This document shows positions 1 through 10,702 of a stretch of 64,000 bases of DNA, one piece after another; the first letter of the stretch is position 1; each line of letters begins with the position of its first letter. The stretch is from Porphyra umbilicalis (taxonomy: Eukaryota > Rhodophyta > Bangiophyceae > Bangiales > Bangiaceae). Below the pieces are notes generated by a model, which saw nothing but the letters and a program-made list of their open reading frames with translations, was not told where the DNA came from and ran no database searches. The stretch is from NCBI GenBank assembly GCA_002049455.2, contig KV918800.1:248001-312000 (forward strand), given 5' to 3'. Position numbers and translations under genes: made by a program.

Positions 1-435
1 CCCCTCCCCCCTCATCTGTCCGTGCCCTGCCGCGGATCCCGAAAGCAGCCCCGCGAGGAGTCCGCATGCCGCCTCCACCCCGCCCACACCAAACTTTTGT
101 ACTGCGGGCACTGCCTCAAGAGGAACCTTCACGGCCACTGCAGACTTCACACGGCCTTTGACCCCCTGTCCCCCACCCTTGCAGTAGACTGCCGCCGCAA
201 GCGTCCCCGCCCAGCCGCCGAGGCCGTGCCACGTGGCCACGCCGACCCCCGTGTGCTTTTCCTGCCGCGCTGCGCACAGCAGCGCGGCAACAAGAGGGCG
301 ACGGGCAGCCCCCTCCCCCCCACAGCCCCCACCACCACCGCCGATACGGTGCGGCGGCTGGCCGGCACGCTCCTCAGCCGCGAGTGCCATGGCGGTAGCA
401 ACTATCTTCTTCTCGACGGGGGCGCTGAGTTTTAA
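1..435 (+). CDS. Open frame with a Cys/His cluster, partial at the window edge
   Basis: The frame is open from the first base to a TAA at 433-435; the first ATG is at 22. Residues about 15-45 (counted from that ATG) carry a cluster of Cys and His (ACRLHPAHTK, then YCGHCLKR, then GHCRLH) that could bind zinc; the rest is basic and Pro/Ala-rich. The cluster does not match a family I can name. It may be the last exon of a gene that starts outside the window, or a chance frame in GC-rich DNA. Overlapping open frames on both strands weaken the case. Confidence 0.25.
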   Translation, partial: PLPPHLSVPCRGSRKQPREESACRLHPAHTKLLYCGHCLKRNLHGHCRLHTAFDPLSPTLAVDCRRKRPRPAAEAVPRGHADPRVLFLPRCAQQRGNKRATGSPLPPTAPTTTADTVRRLAGTLLSRECHGGSNYLLLDGGAEF

Positions 436-2689
436 TCTGTGTTCCTTGACTAGGGACGTTACCATATGGTCACCCGTATTGCTCATGTCGATGTCCCAGT
501 CGTGGTCGCCGCCGTGCAGAGACATAACCGGAAAAGTGGCGACGAGGTGGGGGTGGGAGATAGGAGAAGGGTGGTTGAGGGAGGAGAAGGAAGAAGAGAA
601 CCACAAGGGGCGAGATGCAGAGTAAGGCAGCTGCCCGGGATACCACGAGGGGGCGGCCGGCGGTACGGGTGAAGGGCAGCGGTGAAGTGGGTCGATCATC
701 CCCTCCCCGCCATGGCGGCAGTCCCCCGCTTCGGTAAACCCGCGGGTGCGGCGGAGCGGGGACAAGCAGGGTACCTCCTAACACGCACGCCAAACGTCAC
801 TGGTGGGACTTGTGGGCCCCCCACCCCCGCCAAACGGAGTATCGTTGGGAGGAGCACCGGGGGCGTCAAATTGTATCCTCTCCACTGAAACCTGCAGACC
901 GCGGCGGGACGCCCCCGCCCAGATAGCGCCAGGCGGCCCGTCTCCCCGCATCCCCACGCCTCCCGAATCGCCGCCGCCCTCAGAGGCACTCGCCTCCCCT
1001 CTGTGACGCACGGTCCGAGAAAGCAGGATCGCCCACGACCCCCTTCACTCCACCGGGACGGTCAACCGGAGCCACGGATGACGTCCCGCGCCCTCCTCCC
1101 ACCCACCCGCCGCGGACGCCACCCGGGCCGCGGCGGCGGCGGTCGCGACGACGGTGGCGCCTGGTAGACGCCGCCCGCGGGGGTGCCGACAGCCGGTCTA
1201 CGGTGAGTGGGTTGCAGCACTTAGTGGGCGGAGAGGTGGGGCGTGCAGGCGATTCATCGCGCCGCCGACCCACCGTACCCCCAAAATCCCCCCACATTCC
1301 CGCTGGCCCCGCCGACACTGGATGGCACGGACAACCGTCGGCCACCATCGGTGGTCCTCGACGGTGCTATGCGCGGCGGCGGGCGGGTGCAACGCACCAG
1401 GCAGCGCCGCGCCCGGGCGGGCCGGGAGGGAGGGGTTCTCCACGAACGCAGTCCTTCCCTCGTTGCCGCCGCCCCTCGGCTATCCGTGCAAAAGCCAGCG
1501 TGGCAGCACCCATGGCGCTTTCCACTGTTTCTTTCGCTTTCGTCCCCGCCACCCCTATTTGGCAGGTGTGGCCGTTTTCATGGCGCTCTCTGCCGTCTTC
1601 CACTGGCCCCCCACCCAACACGCCGTCTAGTCACGTCCCGGGTGCGGGCGACGCTGTGGGGCATTCCGACACTGTGTGCTCCCCCCACCGACCCGTGTCC
1701 CGCGGACCCGCAGTAGTGGGGCGCCGTCAACCGGCCGCCTCACCACCCACCACGACGCGACGCGGCCGCGGTACCCACCCCTCTCGCCCGCGGACAGCCG
1801 CCCGCGCGGGTCCACCGGCGGCGACAGGGCACCCCGTCCCGCCCCCACCCTCCCCGCGTTCCGCCGCGCTCACCGCACGTCGGCCGCAGAAGCCAACCAA
1901 CTAGCGCCCTGCTTCCAGTCCCCCCCCCCAGAATCCCCCCCCGACCCCCTCCCTCCGATGCCGTGGCGCAGCGGCGGCGCTCGCTGCCTGAAACCGCTCG
2001 TGCAGCCACGAAAAGTGTGCGGCGCGTCCTGCAGAGAGGGGGGGGCAGGGGGGGGCGTGGTGTCCGTGGCCCGCTGGGCGGTCTGCTGCTGCCGCCCTGA
2101 CGGTAGCGGTGGCAGCAGCGGCAGCCGGCCGGCGTCGGAACGGAGGCGGCGCCAACCTCACCGACACGGACGCGGCGGGCTGGACGAGGCGTTCTCCCCC
2201 GCCGCGGACCTTAATCATCCGCCGCCCCGCATGGACCGTTCACGTAGCGGGGCAGCGGGCGCGCTGGTAGCAGAGCGCCAGCTGTCGGCGGGCGTCGGCG
2301 GCGGCAGCAGCGCAGAAAGAGCGGGGAACGACCATATGCAGGAGTGGCGCACGAGCAGCAGAAAGGGGTGGTGGGGGGGCGCCGAAAAGAGCCCATCTAC
2401 CCCTGTAGTGGGCGAGGGCAGCGCCCGCGCCGGGGGGCTCCGCGCCCCCGACCCTCTTCGACCTGCCCAATGAGCCGCCGCCTTGGCCACGCCCCCGATA
2501 CATTCGTATTGCATTTTTGTAACCCGCCGACGGGACAGTTTCGCTTCCATCGCGTGCCAGCTGGCCCGCGGCAACGGAACCGCGAGGCCTGTCACCGACC
2601 ACCCGCTGCACGCAACTGGGCAACCGCCCACGCGGGAGGGCGGGCGCCCCACCCCGCCCCTCCCCCCGCGCCGTCGCCCCACGATCTTC
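436..2689. other. GC-rich stretch without a supported gene
   Basis: Many overlapping Arg/Pro/Gly-rich open frames lie on both strands, as expected from base composition alone. A good splice donor (GTGAGT) follows a coding-like stretch on the plus strand near 1202, but I could not find a matching acceptor and downstream exon. No named domain was seen. Confidence 0.5.
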
Positions 2690-2872
2690 GTATCGCAGAC
2701 AACTTGAACACGGCCTGCTCCACCGCCTTGCCAACGTAGATGGCGGTCACATGCTTGACGGCGCCGTCGGCGGCCCGGCAGTCAACCTCCCCGACAAGGG
2801 CGGAGGTGATGACCGCAGGGCCGCCGGTGGAGATGCAGCGGGCGACGGTGGCACGGTGTGTGGGGCATACGC
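2690..2872 (-). CDS. Internal exon, possibly SpoVS/Alba-like
   Basis: On the minus strand a good 127-bp intron (donor GTGAGT after 3000, acceptor GCGCAG ending at 2873) leads into an exon reading HRATVARCISTGGPAVIT, then ALVGEVDCRAADGAVK, then HVTAIYVGKAVEQAVFKLSA. The pattern of a strand starting at ARCIST, a small-residue helix, then TAI-GKAV-QAV resembles stage V sporulation protein S (Alba fold), whose hallmark is AIG-GAVNQAVKA. The family is mainly bacterial. The exon's 3' boundary and the flanking exons are unclear, so the family assignment is tentative and only the exon itself is moderately supported. Confidence 0.35.
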
Positions 2873-3000
2873 CTGCGCGTGAGGGGGGGGAGGGGGCCCC
2901 TCGAGGTGTCCGAGAAGCGCCCGGGCGGTGGGGGCGGCAGCGGTCGCTCATGGGGGACACTGCTGCGGCGCAGCGCCGCGACGCGAGGGCTGTACTCACG

Positions 3001-4719
3001 TTCCTCTCGTGTAGCACACGTGTACATCTTTCCCCCCCCCTGCCCCACTCTTTGGCACGCATACACTGGTCTCAGTCGCGCCCCTCAACCCTACGTTGGC
3101 ACACGTCGACAGGTTTGGTTCTCCTGCCCCCCCCCGCCCCCCGCACACGAGCTGTGGTCGCTGTGCCGCCATTGGCACCTGCCGCATAGGGTGAGGCGGA
3201 AAGCGGCGGTGCCGGTGTGGAGTGCTGACGACGAGCGCTGGCAGGGATGAGCCGAGGCGTCGCCCGCATGTCTCTCCATCTCCATTGACGCTGCAGCGGG
3301 TGCTGTCCACCCTTACCCCCCTGTCGGCAGTATGCGGCAGGCCACCCCCCCGTTACCCCCCGTCACTGTTAAAGTTCTCGTCTAGGTCCCGATGTCCTCG
3401 TTTGCTGTGGCTTTTCCTCCCCCGACACGGGCGCTTTGTGGTGCCCCCCCCCGCCCCCGCACCTGCCACACAGCTTCAGTGTCTTACTACATGGGCGATC
3501 GGTTGCTGGTGCGCGCCGCCGCTCGCACCCGCTGTTCTCTCCCACAGTATCCTGTCACCGTCCGGTATCCTTCTCGAGGATGCGCTCGACTGCCTGACGG
3601 CACCCACTCCCCGCCCGGGTTTGGTCCCATCTTGCTCTCCCATGTCGTGTTTTACCCACACGTGGCACCCCCCGCGCTGGATGGTCTCTTCCTTCTGAGG
3701 GCGGCCACCCGTCCCTGTCTTGCAGCTATCACTGTTTCGGCAGAACTGGCGGGGACGGGAATGCGCACGACTCGTGGGTGGGTGGGGGCGGAGCGCGTAC
3801 GGAGCGTGCCAGACCTGCTACGAAGCAATATAGAGGGAAGTGGAGCAACGTAGAGAGTAGCACTGATGCCTACAGATGCCTTTTCCATCGGCCAGAGCGT
3901 ACGCGAATATGCAGATGTGGGGACGGCAGCAGGATTGCGATGTTTTTCTTGAGGGAGGAGTAGACAGGGGCGCGTGGACACGGATGACACTGTTTTCTTG
4001 TTGACGAGATACGACGTCAGTGGCCGACGTCGACGCGCGCTTCTGTGGTGCCGCCAACGATCACTCGGAGACGGCCTGTCGTCGCTGTCACTTGCGACAC
4101 ACGCCAAAAAGAACACGAAAGGAGGTATTTATTTCTTTGTGGCATGGTGCGCCCGTGGGGCAATCGCTGGACTTCGGATGGTCGAATGCAAGTGACGTGA
4201 AAAGCGGAAAGGGACAATAAAAACAGAGAGACAACCCGCCACCACGGATTTGCCCAAAATCGGCTCCTGCAGGATCGTAGTGGTGCATGTTCCTGGCCTT
4301 TCTGGTCCCGCATCCAATATCCCTGCCGTGCAACTTCGTCTGACCGTTTCCAGCTGCCGGCATGCAGCGAGCACAAGCAGAGTTGCATGGTCGATAGAGC
4401 GAGTTCTTATGGGACCGAGCCTCCCCCCGCCGCCCCCCCCGCCCCCCTCGCACCCGCCTACCAGTGGAAAAGCAGCTTGGAGCGGGTTCTGTACCCATGT
4501 GCTGATACGTGCAGAAAACATGACTGCTGCAGACATGTCTAGTGCTTTTTTCTCTTCCCACTCAACACGTTCCTATCAGTGTCACCCACGCAACCATCCA
4601 CGACACGGTCGTGGCTCGCTCACTCGCACCACCCTCACTCCCAGCAGACCGCGTGGCTCGTCCGCCCCACTCCCGTCGTTCCCTCACAATGCCCCCTCTG
4701 CTTGTCCACGGCAGCTGTG
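3001..4719. other. No supported gene
   Basis: The DNA becomes less GC-rich after about 3,700. A plus-strand AATAAA-type signal lies near 4,213 and a minus-strand one near 4,130, so 3' ends of transcripts may fall here. The open frames are short and give no recognisable domain. Confidence 0.4.
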
Positions 4720-4836
4720 TGATGCTGCTCAAGCCTGACCGGCAGGAGGAAGCGAGGGATCCAGGATGACATGCCGCCGTCGACGTACATCGCCGGCTCG
4801 CGTCGAGCACCAGGAAAGAGACAGGGGACGGAGGAG
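4720..4836 (-). CDS. Possible exon with a patatin-like Asp-Gly-Gly block
   Basis: Downstream of a GTGCAG acceptor the minus strand reads SSSVPCLFPG, then EPAMYVDGGMSSWIPRFLLP. Patatin-type phospholipases carry a Ser/Ala-rich P-x-x-FP segment followed by a Y-x-DGG block that holds the catalytic Asp, and the spacing here fits. The other catalytic element, a GxSxG serine motif, was not found in the next kilobase upstream, so this could be an isolated exon, a fragment or a chance match. The downstream exon end is unknown. Confidence 0.25.
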
Positions 4837-4869
4837 CTGCACCTCACGTCACGGCGCGATGAGAAACCG

Positions 4870-5542
4870 CCAACCGAACGCTGTCCGACGACGCCCATGC
4901 GAATCAATAACAAAATGAGGCGGTGGGGCGTGGATGGGGGGGGGGGCGGTTGTCAAGACCACACGAAAAATCAGACAGGAAAGGACAGGAAGCGCACGAG
5001 CGGAACCGGGTGGTAGAAGCAGAGAACACACATGAATCGGTGGGCCGGTGAGAAATCGTCCCTACAGGCGGCGGTGGGGGCGCGATGGTGGGGTGGAGCC
5101 GGTCCACAGCACCACATGAATCTGGGGGGGGGGATGCGAGAGCGCCGGTTGGCACGACCCCCGACGGAAAAAAACCAAATCGAGGACAGTACCAATGCGG
5201 GGAGTCTCACAGGGGGCAGCAGGTGCAACAGGAAGGTCCGGTGCACGGGAGGGCTGGAGCCATCATCCACCGCCGCCATGATGGCAGCGGCAGAGGTGCG
5301 GAGACAGACTGTGGTGGGCAGCGTGGCAAGCTCGGCCCGGTGTCACGGAACGGCACGGTAGGGGGACAGCTCATGCAAGGATCCAGTCGGAAATCGCTGT
5401 TTCGCGGCTGTGCGGGGTAGTGTCAGATCGGTCCCCCTCCGGGAGAAACCCGTCTTACGCCCCCTTTTTCGTCGCTGGGGGACTGTCAGGATCCCAAGGG
5501 GACCGTCAGGGGACTGTCAGAGCCGTACTTGATCGTCAGGGT
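4870..5542. other. No supported gene; short GGGGACTGTCAG repeats
   Basis: No coding frame stands out. Near 5,475-5,520 the motif GGGGACTGTCAG and variants recur three times just before the foldback that starts at 5543. Confidence 0.4.
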
Positions 5543-5653
5543 GGGACCGGACAGTAAATCTAAGTGTGGTGCGGGTTAGCGCGGCCGCGATCGGGCGAAG
5601 CCCGATCGCGGCCGCGCTAACCTGCTCCATCCTTAGATTTCCTGTCCGGTCCC
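5543..5653. repeat. Near-perfect 111-bp foldback (inverted repeat)
   Basis: Inner arms 5574-5596 and 5600-5622 are perfect 23-bp complements around a GAA loop. Each contains a GCGGCCGC core. The outer arms continue the pairing with a few mismatches (GGGACCGGACAG at 5543, CTGTCCGGTCCC ending at 5653). It sits about 250 bp upstream of the next start codon. It may be a small foldback transposon or the source of a hairpin RNA; no target duplication was identified. Confidence 0.85.
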
Positions 5654-5905
5654 CCTACGCCTATAAGCCAGTTCGGGCCAGGGTATTTGCCCGAACGTGG
5701 CTTCAGTCCTTTGGAAGACCATCACGGAATGGATGGTTGGCCCACGCGAACGCAGGGCTTTCTGCGCCGCCAGGACCCCACGCCATCTTCCCCGCCGCCG
5801 CCACATCGCGATTCTTCATCGTTCAGGCTTCTTGCATCCGCCCCCCCTCGCGCTACGAGTTTCCCCAAGCGTCACCCCCGCTCTCTTTCCCCTGACTCGA
5901 GTGTC

Positions 5906-6531
5906 ATGGCGGTCGACCGGTCGGGCACCAACCGGCTGCCGTGGCCGTCGCTGGCCCGCGTCAGCCCCAACGTGCAGGTCGCTGGCGGCGTGGCCGCCAT
6001 TATGGGCGCCGCCGCTATCTTGTGGCAGTATCGCCGTCAGGTTGGTACGTTTGTTCTGCCCCTGTGGTTGGTTTATGTCAACGCCTCGCTCGTTTACTGC
6101 GACCGCGAGGCGGCGTTGGGGTGCTGAGGGGGTGACGCCAAGCGGATCCGTCGGCGACCCCCGCTGGGTGGAGACGAGGGTGCACCGCGCAAGTTTCTTG
6201 CTGGGTGTGTCCTCGCGGAACGTGCTTGATATTGTGCAAGGAGCCGTGTGGGTGGTGCGACGCTAGCGTGTCAGTGGCTGTGGTGCATGAATTTGTGCAG
6301 CTGCCTGACACTGTCCATCCATGTTTTTCGTGGTTGCTCCCTCTGGTTTCTCTTGCCTACTGTTTTTTGTTGAACCGCCACCCCCCACCTCACCATGCAG
6401 GGACTGTCCCGAGTACCCGCACCGATGAGTGGCGGGCGGCGCGGGCCAAGATGGATATGGCCAAGGAGCGTGTTGCCGGCGAGCCGGTGGAGGTCAACCC
6501 CATCCGCCACGCGTCCGCGAAGAAGCTTTGA
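5906..6531 (+). CDS. Two-exon small single-pass membrane protein, 89 aa
   Basis: Exon 1 is 5906-6044 and exon 2 is 6401-6531. The intron (6045-6400) has a GTACGT donor and an ATGCAG acceptor and keeps the frame. The protein has a short polar start, one hydrophobic segment at about residues 24-40 (VQVAGGVAAIMGAAAILW) followed by QYRRQ, and a charged tail (DEWRAARAKMDMAKERV) ending ASAKKL. The size and the membrane-anchor-plus-charged-tail layout resemble small accessory subunits of mitochondrial inner-membrane complexes, but no family motif is recognised. The joined frame gives a coherent tail that no other frame gives. It is convergent with the PsbQ' gene. Confidence 0.65.
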
Positions 6532-7117
6532 GAGGCGTGTGTGTCCACACACTCTCGCTGTTGAACAATCCAGTGGCGTGGTTGTGTGGCTGGCTTGATG
6601 GATGGGTGGGGTGCTCGCCTGTGGCGGCCGTTGTGGCTGTTTCCAGAAGGTGGCGAGCGAGTGGCCGGATGAGCAGGGTAGGGAACGGTGGTCGGTGCGC
6701 CGTGCTGGCGGGTCCGTGCCCATGGAGAACCGGGTTGTGGGCGGCCAACATTGAGTCGAGGCCCGTTCGAGCGCGTGATGGTGTGGCGAGTGCTAGGCTT
6801 GCGTGAGCGGTCGGTGTCCATTTTCTCTTTTTCATCGCGCACTAGCATCTGGGCTGGCTGTGCCAATTCGGTGCATGTGTATACCTCTCTTTTTTGCGTC
6901 GTCCGTTTGCGCTCTTGTTGCCGTCGCCCGACACCAACGGCCAGGCAACCAGCTGGTCGATGGAAGAGGGGAATGCAGGGCCTCGACACGCTATTGGTTG
7001 TGAGAGGGAAAGGCAAGCTGAATAGATAAGACACCATGAACAAAAAAACCCGCACCTGGCAGCATGCGGAAGGAAGCAAACTCACAGACAAACAAGCAAA
7101 GCGCCCAGACTCACACT
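6532..7117. other. Intergenic region between two convergent genes
   Basis: It should hold the 3' untranslated regions of the small membrane protein (+) and the PsbQ' gene (-). No coding frame or repeat was recognised. Confidence 0.5.
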
Positions 7118-8032
7118 TTAGAGCTCGTCTGGGATATCCGACGAGCTCTTGAGGTAGCCGAAAAAGTCGTCGACCAAGGTCGTGGCCGCTGCGTGAGCGA
7201 CTAAGAACGCTTCCCAGTCCTTGACCGCGGCGGGTTTGTCCATACTACGGCACCGTTCCATCCCAAAGCCAACAAGTCGAGCGCGACGTTAAAGGCACAA
7301 AAAACAAACACAAACGTGTCAGTACGCTTGTAGCTGCGTGGCACTCGCTGCACCCCCACCACCAGGACCGCTAGTGGGAAGCAGAGCTCGTGCTACCTGC
7401 ATCGCACGCCACGACCGCCAACCTTACACAGCCGCCACCAACCCCACGCGGCCCAGACGCAGCGGCCGTCCCCTGCTCGCCACATGGCCTGCTCCCCAAC
7501 CCCCCCCCCACGCCTTCTCGCTCACCCCCGAACGTACTCCTTGACGGTCTTACGCAAGGACTTGGCAATGGCCTCGACGGCCTGCTTGCTCTCCTTCCCC
7601 CGGCCCTTGCCGAGCGCGACCATATCGTCGCCGACCGAATAGAACTTGCGGAGGTAGGTGCGCACATTGTTCCACTCGGTCGTGTCCATCACCTCATGGC
7701 GTTCCTGGACGGTGGCACCAATCGCCTCCCACTGCTTGCGCGCCTTGAGCAAATTGTCCAGCTGCCGCGCGCCGGGCGGCAGCTGCGGGACGTCCTCGTA
7801 CGCGCCGGCGGGGGGGGCACGCCCGCCACGCCTGCCATCGATACGGCCGCGGCGGCGGCGACGGCCGCCGCCGCAGATGCGAGGAAGGAGCGTCGAGAAA
7901 CGGGGGGGGGGGCGCCGCCGCGGGGGAAGGGGGGGGGTGGGGGGCGGCACAGCGGCAGGGGCGGCGGGCGGACCGGACACGGGCGGGGGCCGGTCCGGCC
8001 GGGGCCAGGAAGCACGTCGTCGGGGACGCCAT
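7118..8032 (-). CDS. psbQ': Photosystem II extrinsic protein PsbQ' (two exons)
   Basis: Exon 1 runs 8032-7526 and exon 2 runs 7244-7118. The intron has a GTGAGC donor and a TAG acceptor. The product is a lumenal four-helix protein that stabilises the oxygen-evolving complex in red-lineage plastids. In order it shows: a plastid transit peptide (MASPTTCFLAPAGPAPARV), a twin-arginine thylakoid signal (SRRSFLASAAAAVAAAAA), and a mature part with AYEDVPQLPPGARQLDNLL, TEWNNVRTYLRKFYSVGDDM and, in exon 2, DKPAAVKDWEAFLVAHAAA to a SDIPDEL end. Transit, signal and mature parts lie in three frames. The changes fall in an 11-base G run (7902-7912) and an 8-base G run (7810-7817, plus strand), and one added base in each makes a single frame. 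Undercalled homopolymers are more likely than true breakage. The family call rests on remembered red algal PsbQ' features. Confidence 0.8.
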
Positions 8033-8671
8033 GGGGGCGCGGCGGTGTTGAGAGCGAGGCGAAGTGGAGGTGGAGCAGGCCGGCTCCGTCTGGTGAGATA
8101 TCCGACTTCGTGACGTCCGTACCAGTTCGTGACAAATCGGGGTTGTGCGCAGGGTTGCAAGTTTACGGTGTACTCATCCGCTGAAGGTTTCATTTCAGTA
8201 CAATTATAGAAAGGCTGACAGCATAGTTTTAGTAAGCATTTATGGAAGATTTATGCGTTCCACGTTCCAACATATATAAAACTTTATTCCGACAGTTTCG
8301 CCTGGCGATCTACCTTGTCACCGGCAATGGCGCGAGCTTACGGTGGCGCTGGGGGCAATGCCAGGCAGCCGTTTCGCGGGGGGGGGAGCTGCAGGCAATG
8401 CCAGGCAGCCATTTCGCTGGGGGGGCGGCGCTGCGGGCAATGCAAGGCAGCCATTTCGCGGGGGGCGGCGGCACTGGCTGTGTCGCCAGAGCGCGTTGTG
8501 GCTGGAGCCGATTTTCAATTACAGTACTTAAAGGAACCTTTACATGAGTAAATGGAAAGCTACTACCAACACGTGGTGCACACGTTGCACAATTATAGTC
8601 TGCCGATCCATGGTTTGCATTAATACAGTGAAAAGTTCAGGTGTATTAATCCGACTATAATTATCCCCTCT
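8033..8671. other. Upstream region of PsbQ'; short tandem repeat, no gene
   Basis: About 200 bp upstream of the PsbQ' start the DNA becomes AT-richer. Apart from the 41-bp repeats listed separately, short elements resembling ACAATTATAG occur at about 8,198 and 8,590, with an inverted partner near 8,653. No open frame is convincing. Confidence 0.4.
8353..8475. repeat. Three imperfect tandem units of about 41 bp
   Basis: Units start with GGCAATGCCAGGCAGCC at about 8354, 8394 and 8436, each followed by a G-rich tract of variable length. This is a simple minisatellite with no evident function. Confidence 0.8.
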
Positions 8672-8714
8672 CAACCCTGTAGGGTTGTGCAACACGCCCG
8701 GGGCGTGCTAAATT

Positions 8715-9343
8715 CCAGGCACGTGCGTGCAATACCCTGGCCTTCAGGGCGGTGGCGCGCTTGGCGACGCATCGACACCGGGCACGCCGGCCGACTCCAT
8801 AGCCGCGAGCGCGCATGGGGGCACGCACAGCCACGTTGCCGTGGCGGGGGAAACGTGGGGCGGGGAAAAGGGTGCCGCCGCCGGCACCGTAACGGCGGCG
8901 GCTCGCCGGCGTCGCGCGACGCCGACGGGAGGGGCCTTCACTCCGCCACACAGCGCACCTCTAATCGCGCCGCTAGATGGCAGGCCGACGGGCCGCCGCA
9001 ACAGAAGCCGGCGCGCAGGCACGATCACCCGCGGGTCATCGCGGGCGCGTTCAACCCCCGTAGTCGCTGCGCGCGGTCGCCGCGCCCAACTCGGGGCGGT
9101 GGGGGGTGGTACGGGGGGCAGGCACCGTCCGGGCCCTGTGACCCTTGTAGCAGGACAGTCCTTCTCAGCCACGTAACTCTATTCGCTTTTAGCGTCATCG
9201 CGACCCTTCCAACGTCGACACGCCCTCAGATCCCTGAGGACACGAATGCAGACTGCCATCTCTGAAATGGAGAGCAAGTCCCGTGATCTAAGTATATGTG
9301 TGCATCACTACACTTTGAGAGCACCCTGTCCTAAAGGCCAGGG
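8715..9343. mobile_element. 629-bp interspersed repeat, copy A
   Basis: It begins CCAGGCACGTGCGTGC and ends AAAGGCCAGGG, and sits between AATT copies (8711-8714 and 9344-9347) that look like a 4-bp target duplication. The distance between successive 162-bp host units (8680 to 9475) is 795, exactly 162 plus 633, so 629 bp plus one 4-bp duplication explains the insertion. It has no long open frame with a known domain and no clear terminal inverted repeat. CCCTGGCCTTCAGG near its start is almost complementary to its end. Confidence 0.75.
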
Positions 9344-9474
9344 AATTGCACGCCTGGGGCGTGCAATTTCACGTGTTTTGGGCGAGTCACGCCCTGCACG
9401 CTCAGAATTTTAGGGGCGTGATTGGGGCGTGCTTGATAAAGAAAAGTACATCATTTCAAATGCGCTCTTGGGGC

Positions 9475-9798
9475 TAGGGTTGTGCAACACGCCCGGGGCA
9501 TGCTAAATTGCACGCCTGGGGCGTGCAATTTCACGTGTTTTGGGCGTGTCACGCCCTGCACGCTCAGAATTTTTGGGGCGTGATTGGGGCGTGCTTGATA
9601 AAGAAAAGTACATCATTTCAAATGCGCTCTTGGGGCTAGGGTTGTGCAACACGCCCGTTGCGTGCTAAATTGCACGCCTGGGGCGTGCAATTTCACGTGT
9701 TTTGGGCGTGTCACGCCCTGCACGCCCAGAATTTTAGGGGCGTGATTGGGGCGTGCTTGATAAAGAAAAGTACATCATTTCAAATGCGCTCTTGGGGC
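9475..9798. repeat. Second and third 162-bp tandem units of the hAT-like left end
   Basis: Two head-to-tail units (9475-9636 and 9637-9798) are nearly identical. Each starts TAGGGTTGTGCAACACGCCC and includes GGGGCGTGCAATTTCACG and a GATAAAGAAAAGTACATC stretch. With the interrupted unit at 8680 they make three terminal copies. Confidence 0.85.
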
Positions 9799-10702
9799 GC
9801 CAGTCCACCAAATATTTTTCGGTGCAGTTCCGTGCCACCTTTGTTACTTTTTCAGGGCGCGGTGTCTTCCTGCTCCGCCGAGCGTCCATAAACAAGGTGC
9901 TCGACGCTATGAGGAGTGGGAACCATTTTTCCGTCCTGCGCCCACAAACAAGGTGCTCGACGCCATGATGCGCGGACGCCATCTATGCGGAATGGCACAG
10001 CAACGGCCACCTGCTGTCATCAGCCAGGTAGGACGCAGAGGGGCTCCTTGACACGGGCGCCAATGAGGACGTTGAATGCGACGCATCGCGCGCCGGCAAC
10101 GACCAGGCCGACGGCAGTGATGGAGGGGTGCCGGCGGCGAGCTACGCGCCTCCTGAATGAGGAGGTCGCCCGATGCGCCATGGTTGGCGCCGGCGTCCCT
10201 GGACCGGACTTTGGTCGTCCCGGCGACGAGGACGCCCCCGCGGCCACGACGGAGAATGATTTGATGACCATCTGCTCTGGCTTTGTGCGCGGTGAGATGG
10301 GTGGGACAGCGGGCGGTGGGGCGGCCGGTGGAGGCTAGGAGAGCCGACGTCCCGTGATGCTGCAAAGCATCTTTGACGCAGAGTGGCAGAGGCCAAGAGA
10401 GTGTATCGCATACAGCTGTTTCCTTCATGTTTTCTGGCATTTTTGTGGTCCTTTGAACCATCCAAATTGCAAGAATACTGGGTACTTTGAATCGCTTATC
10501 AAGTAAGTGGCAAAACATGGGGGCTACATTAGGGGCGTGAAGAGCGGCGTGCCAATGTTGGGGGCGTGCAGAAGGGCGTGCATCGCCCACCCCGCCACCC
10601 AAAAAGGGGCGTGATGCACAACCCTACAACCCTGACGCGAGCAGCAAATCGACATGTCTTGGGCTGCAAAAACTTGGTGGCGCCTCCCTTACAGTACAGT
10701 AG

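Larger units (their letters stand above)
8680..10626. mobile_element. hAT-like non-autonomous element with a triplicated left end
   Basis: The 20-bp terminal inverted repeats (TAGGGTTGTGCAACACGCCC at 8680; its complement ends at 10626 with one mismatch) and the 8-bp direct flanks CAACCCTG (8672-8679 and 10627-10634) fit hAT transposons. The left 162 bp, including the terminal repeat, occur three times in tandem (8680, 9475 and 9637 onward), the first interrupted by a 629-bp repeat. The unique interior is 9799-10600, and GGGCGTG motifs are dense near both ends. No transposase was seen, so it is non-autonomous. The flank is itself complementary to part of the terminal repeat, so the target duplication needs comparison with an empty site. 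Confidence 0.7.

Noticed and set aside
5574-5622. NotI-type GCGGCCGC sites suggesting a cloning artefact
   Set aside because: The pairing extends about 30 bp beyond the core on each side with natural mismatches and no vector sequence.
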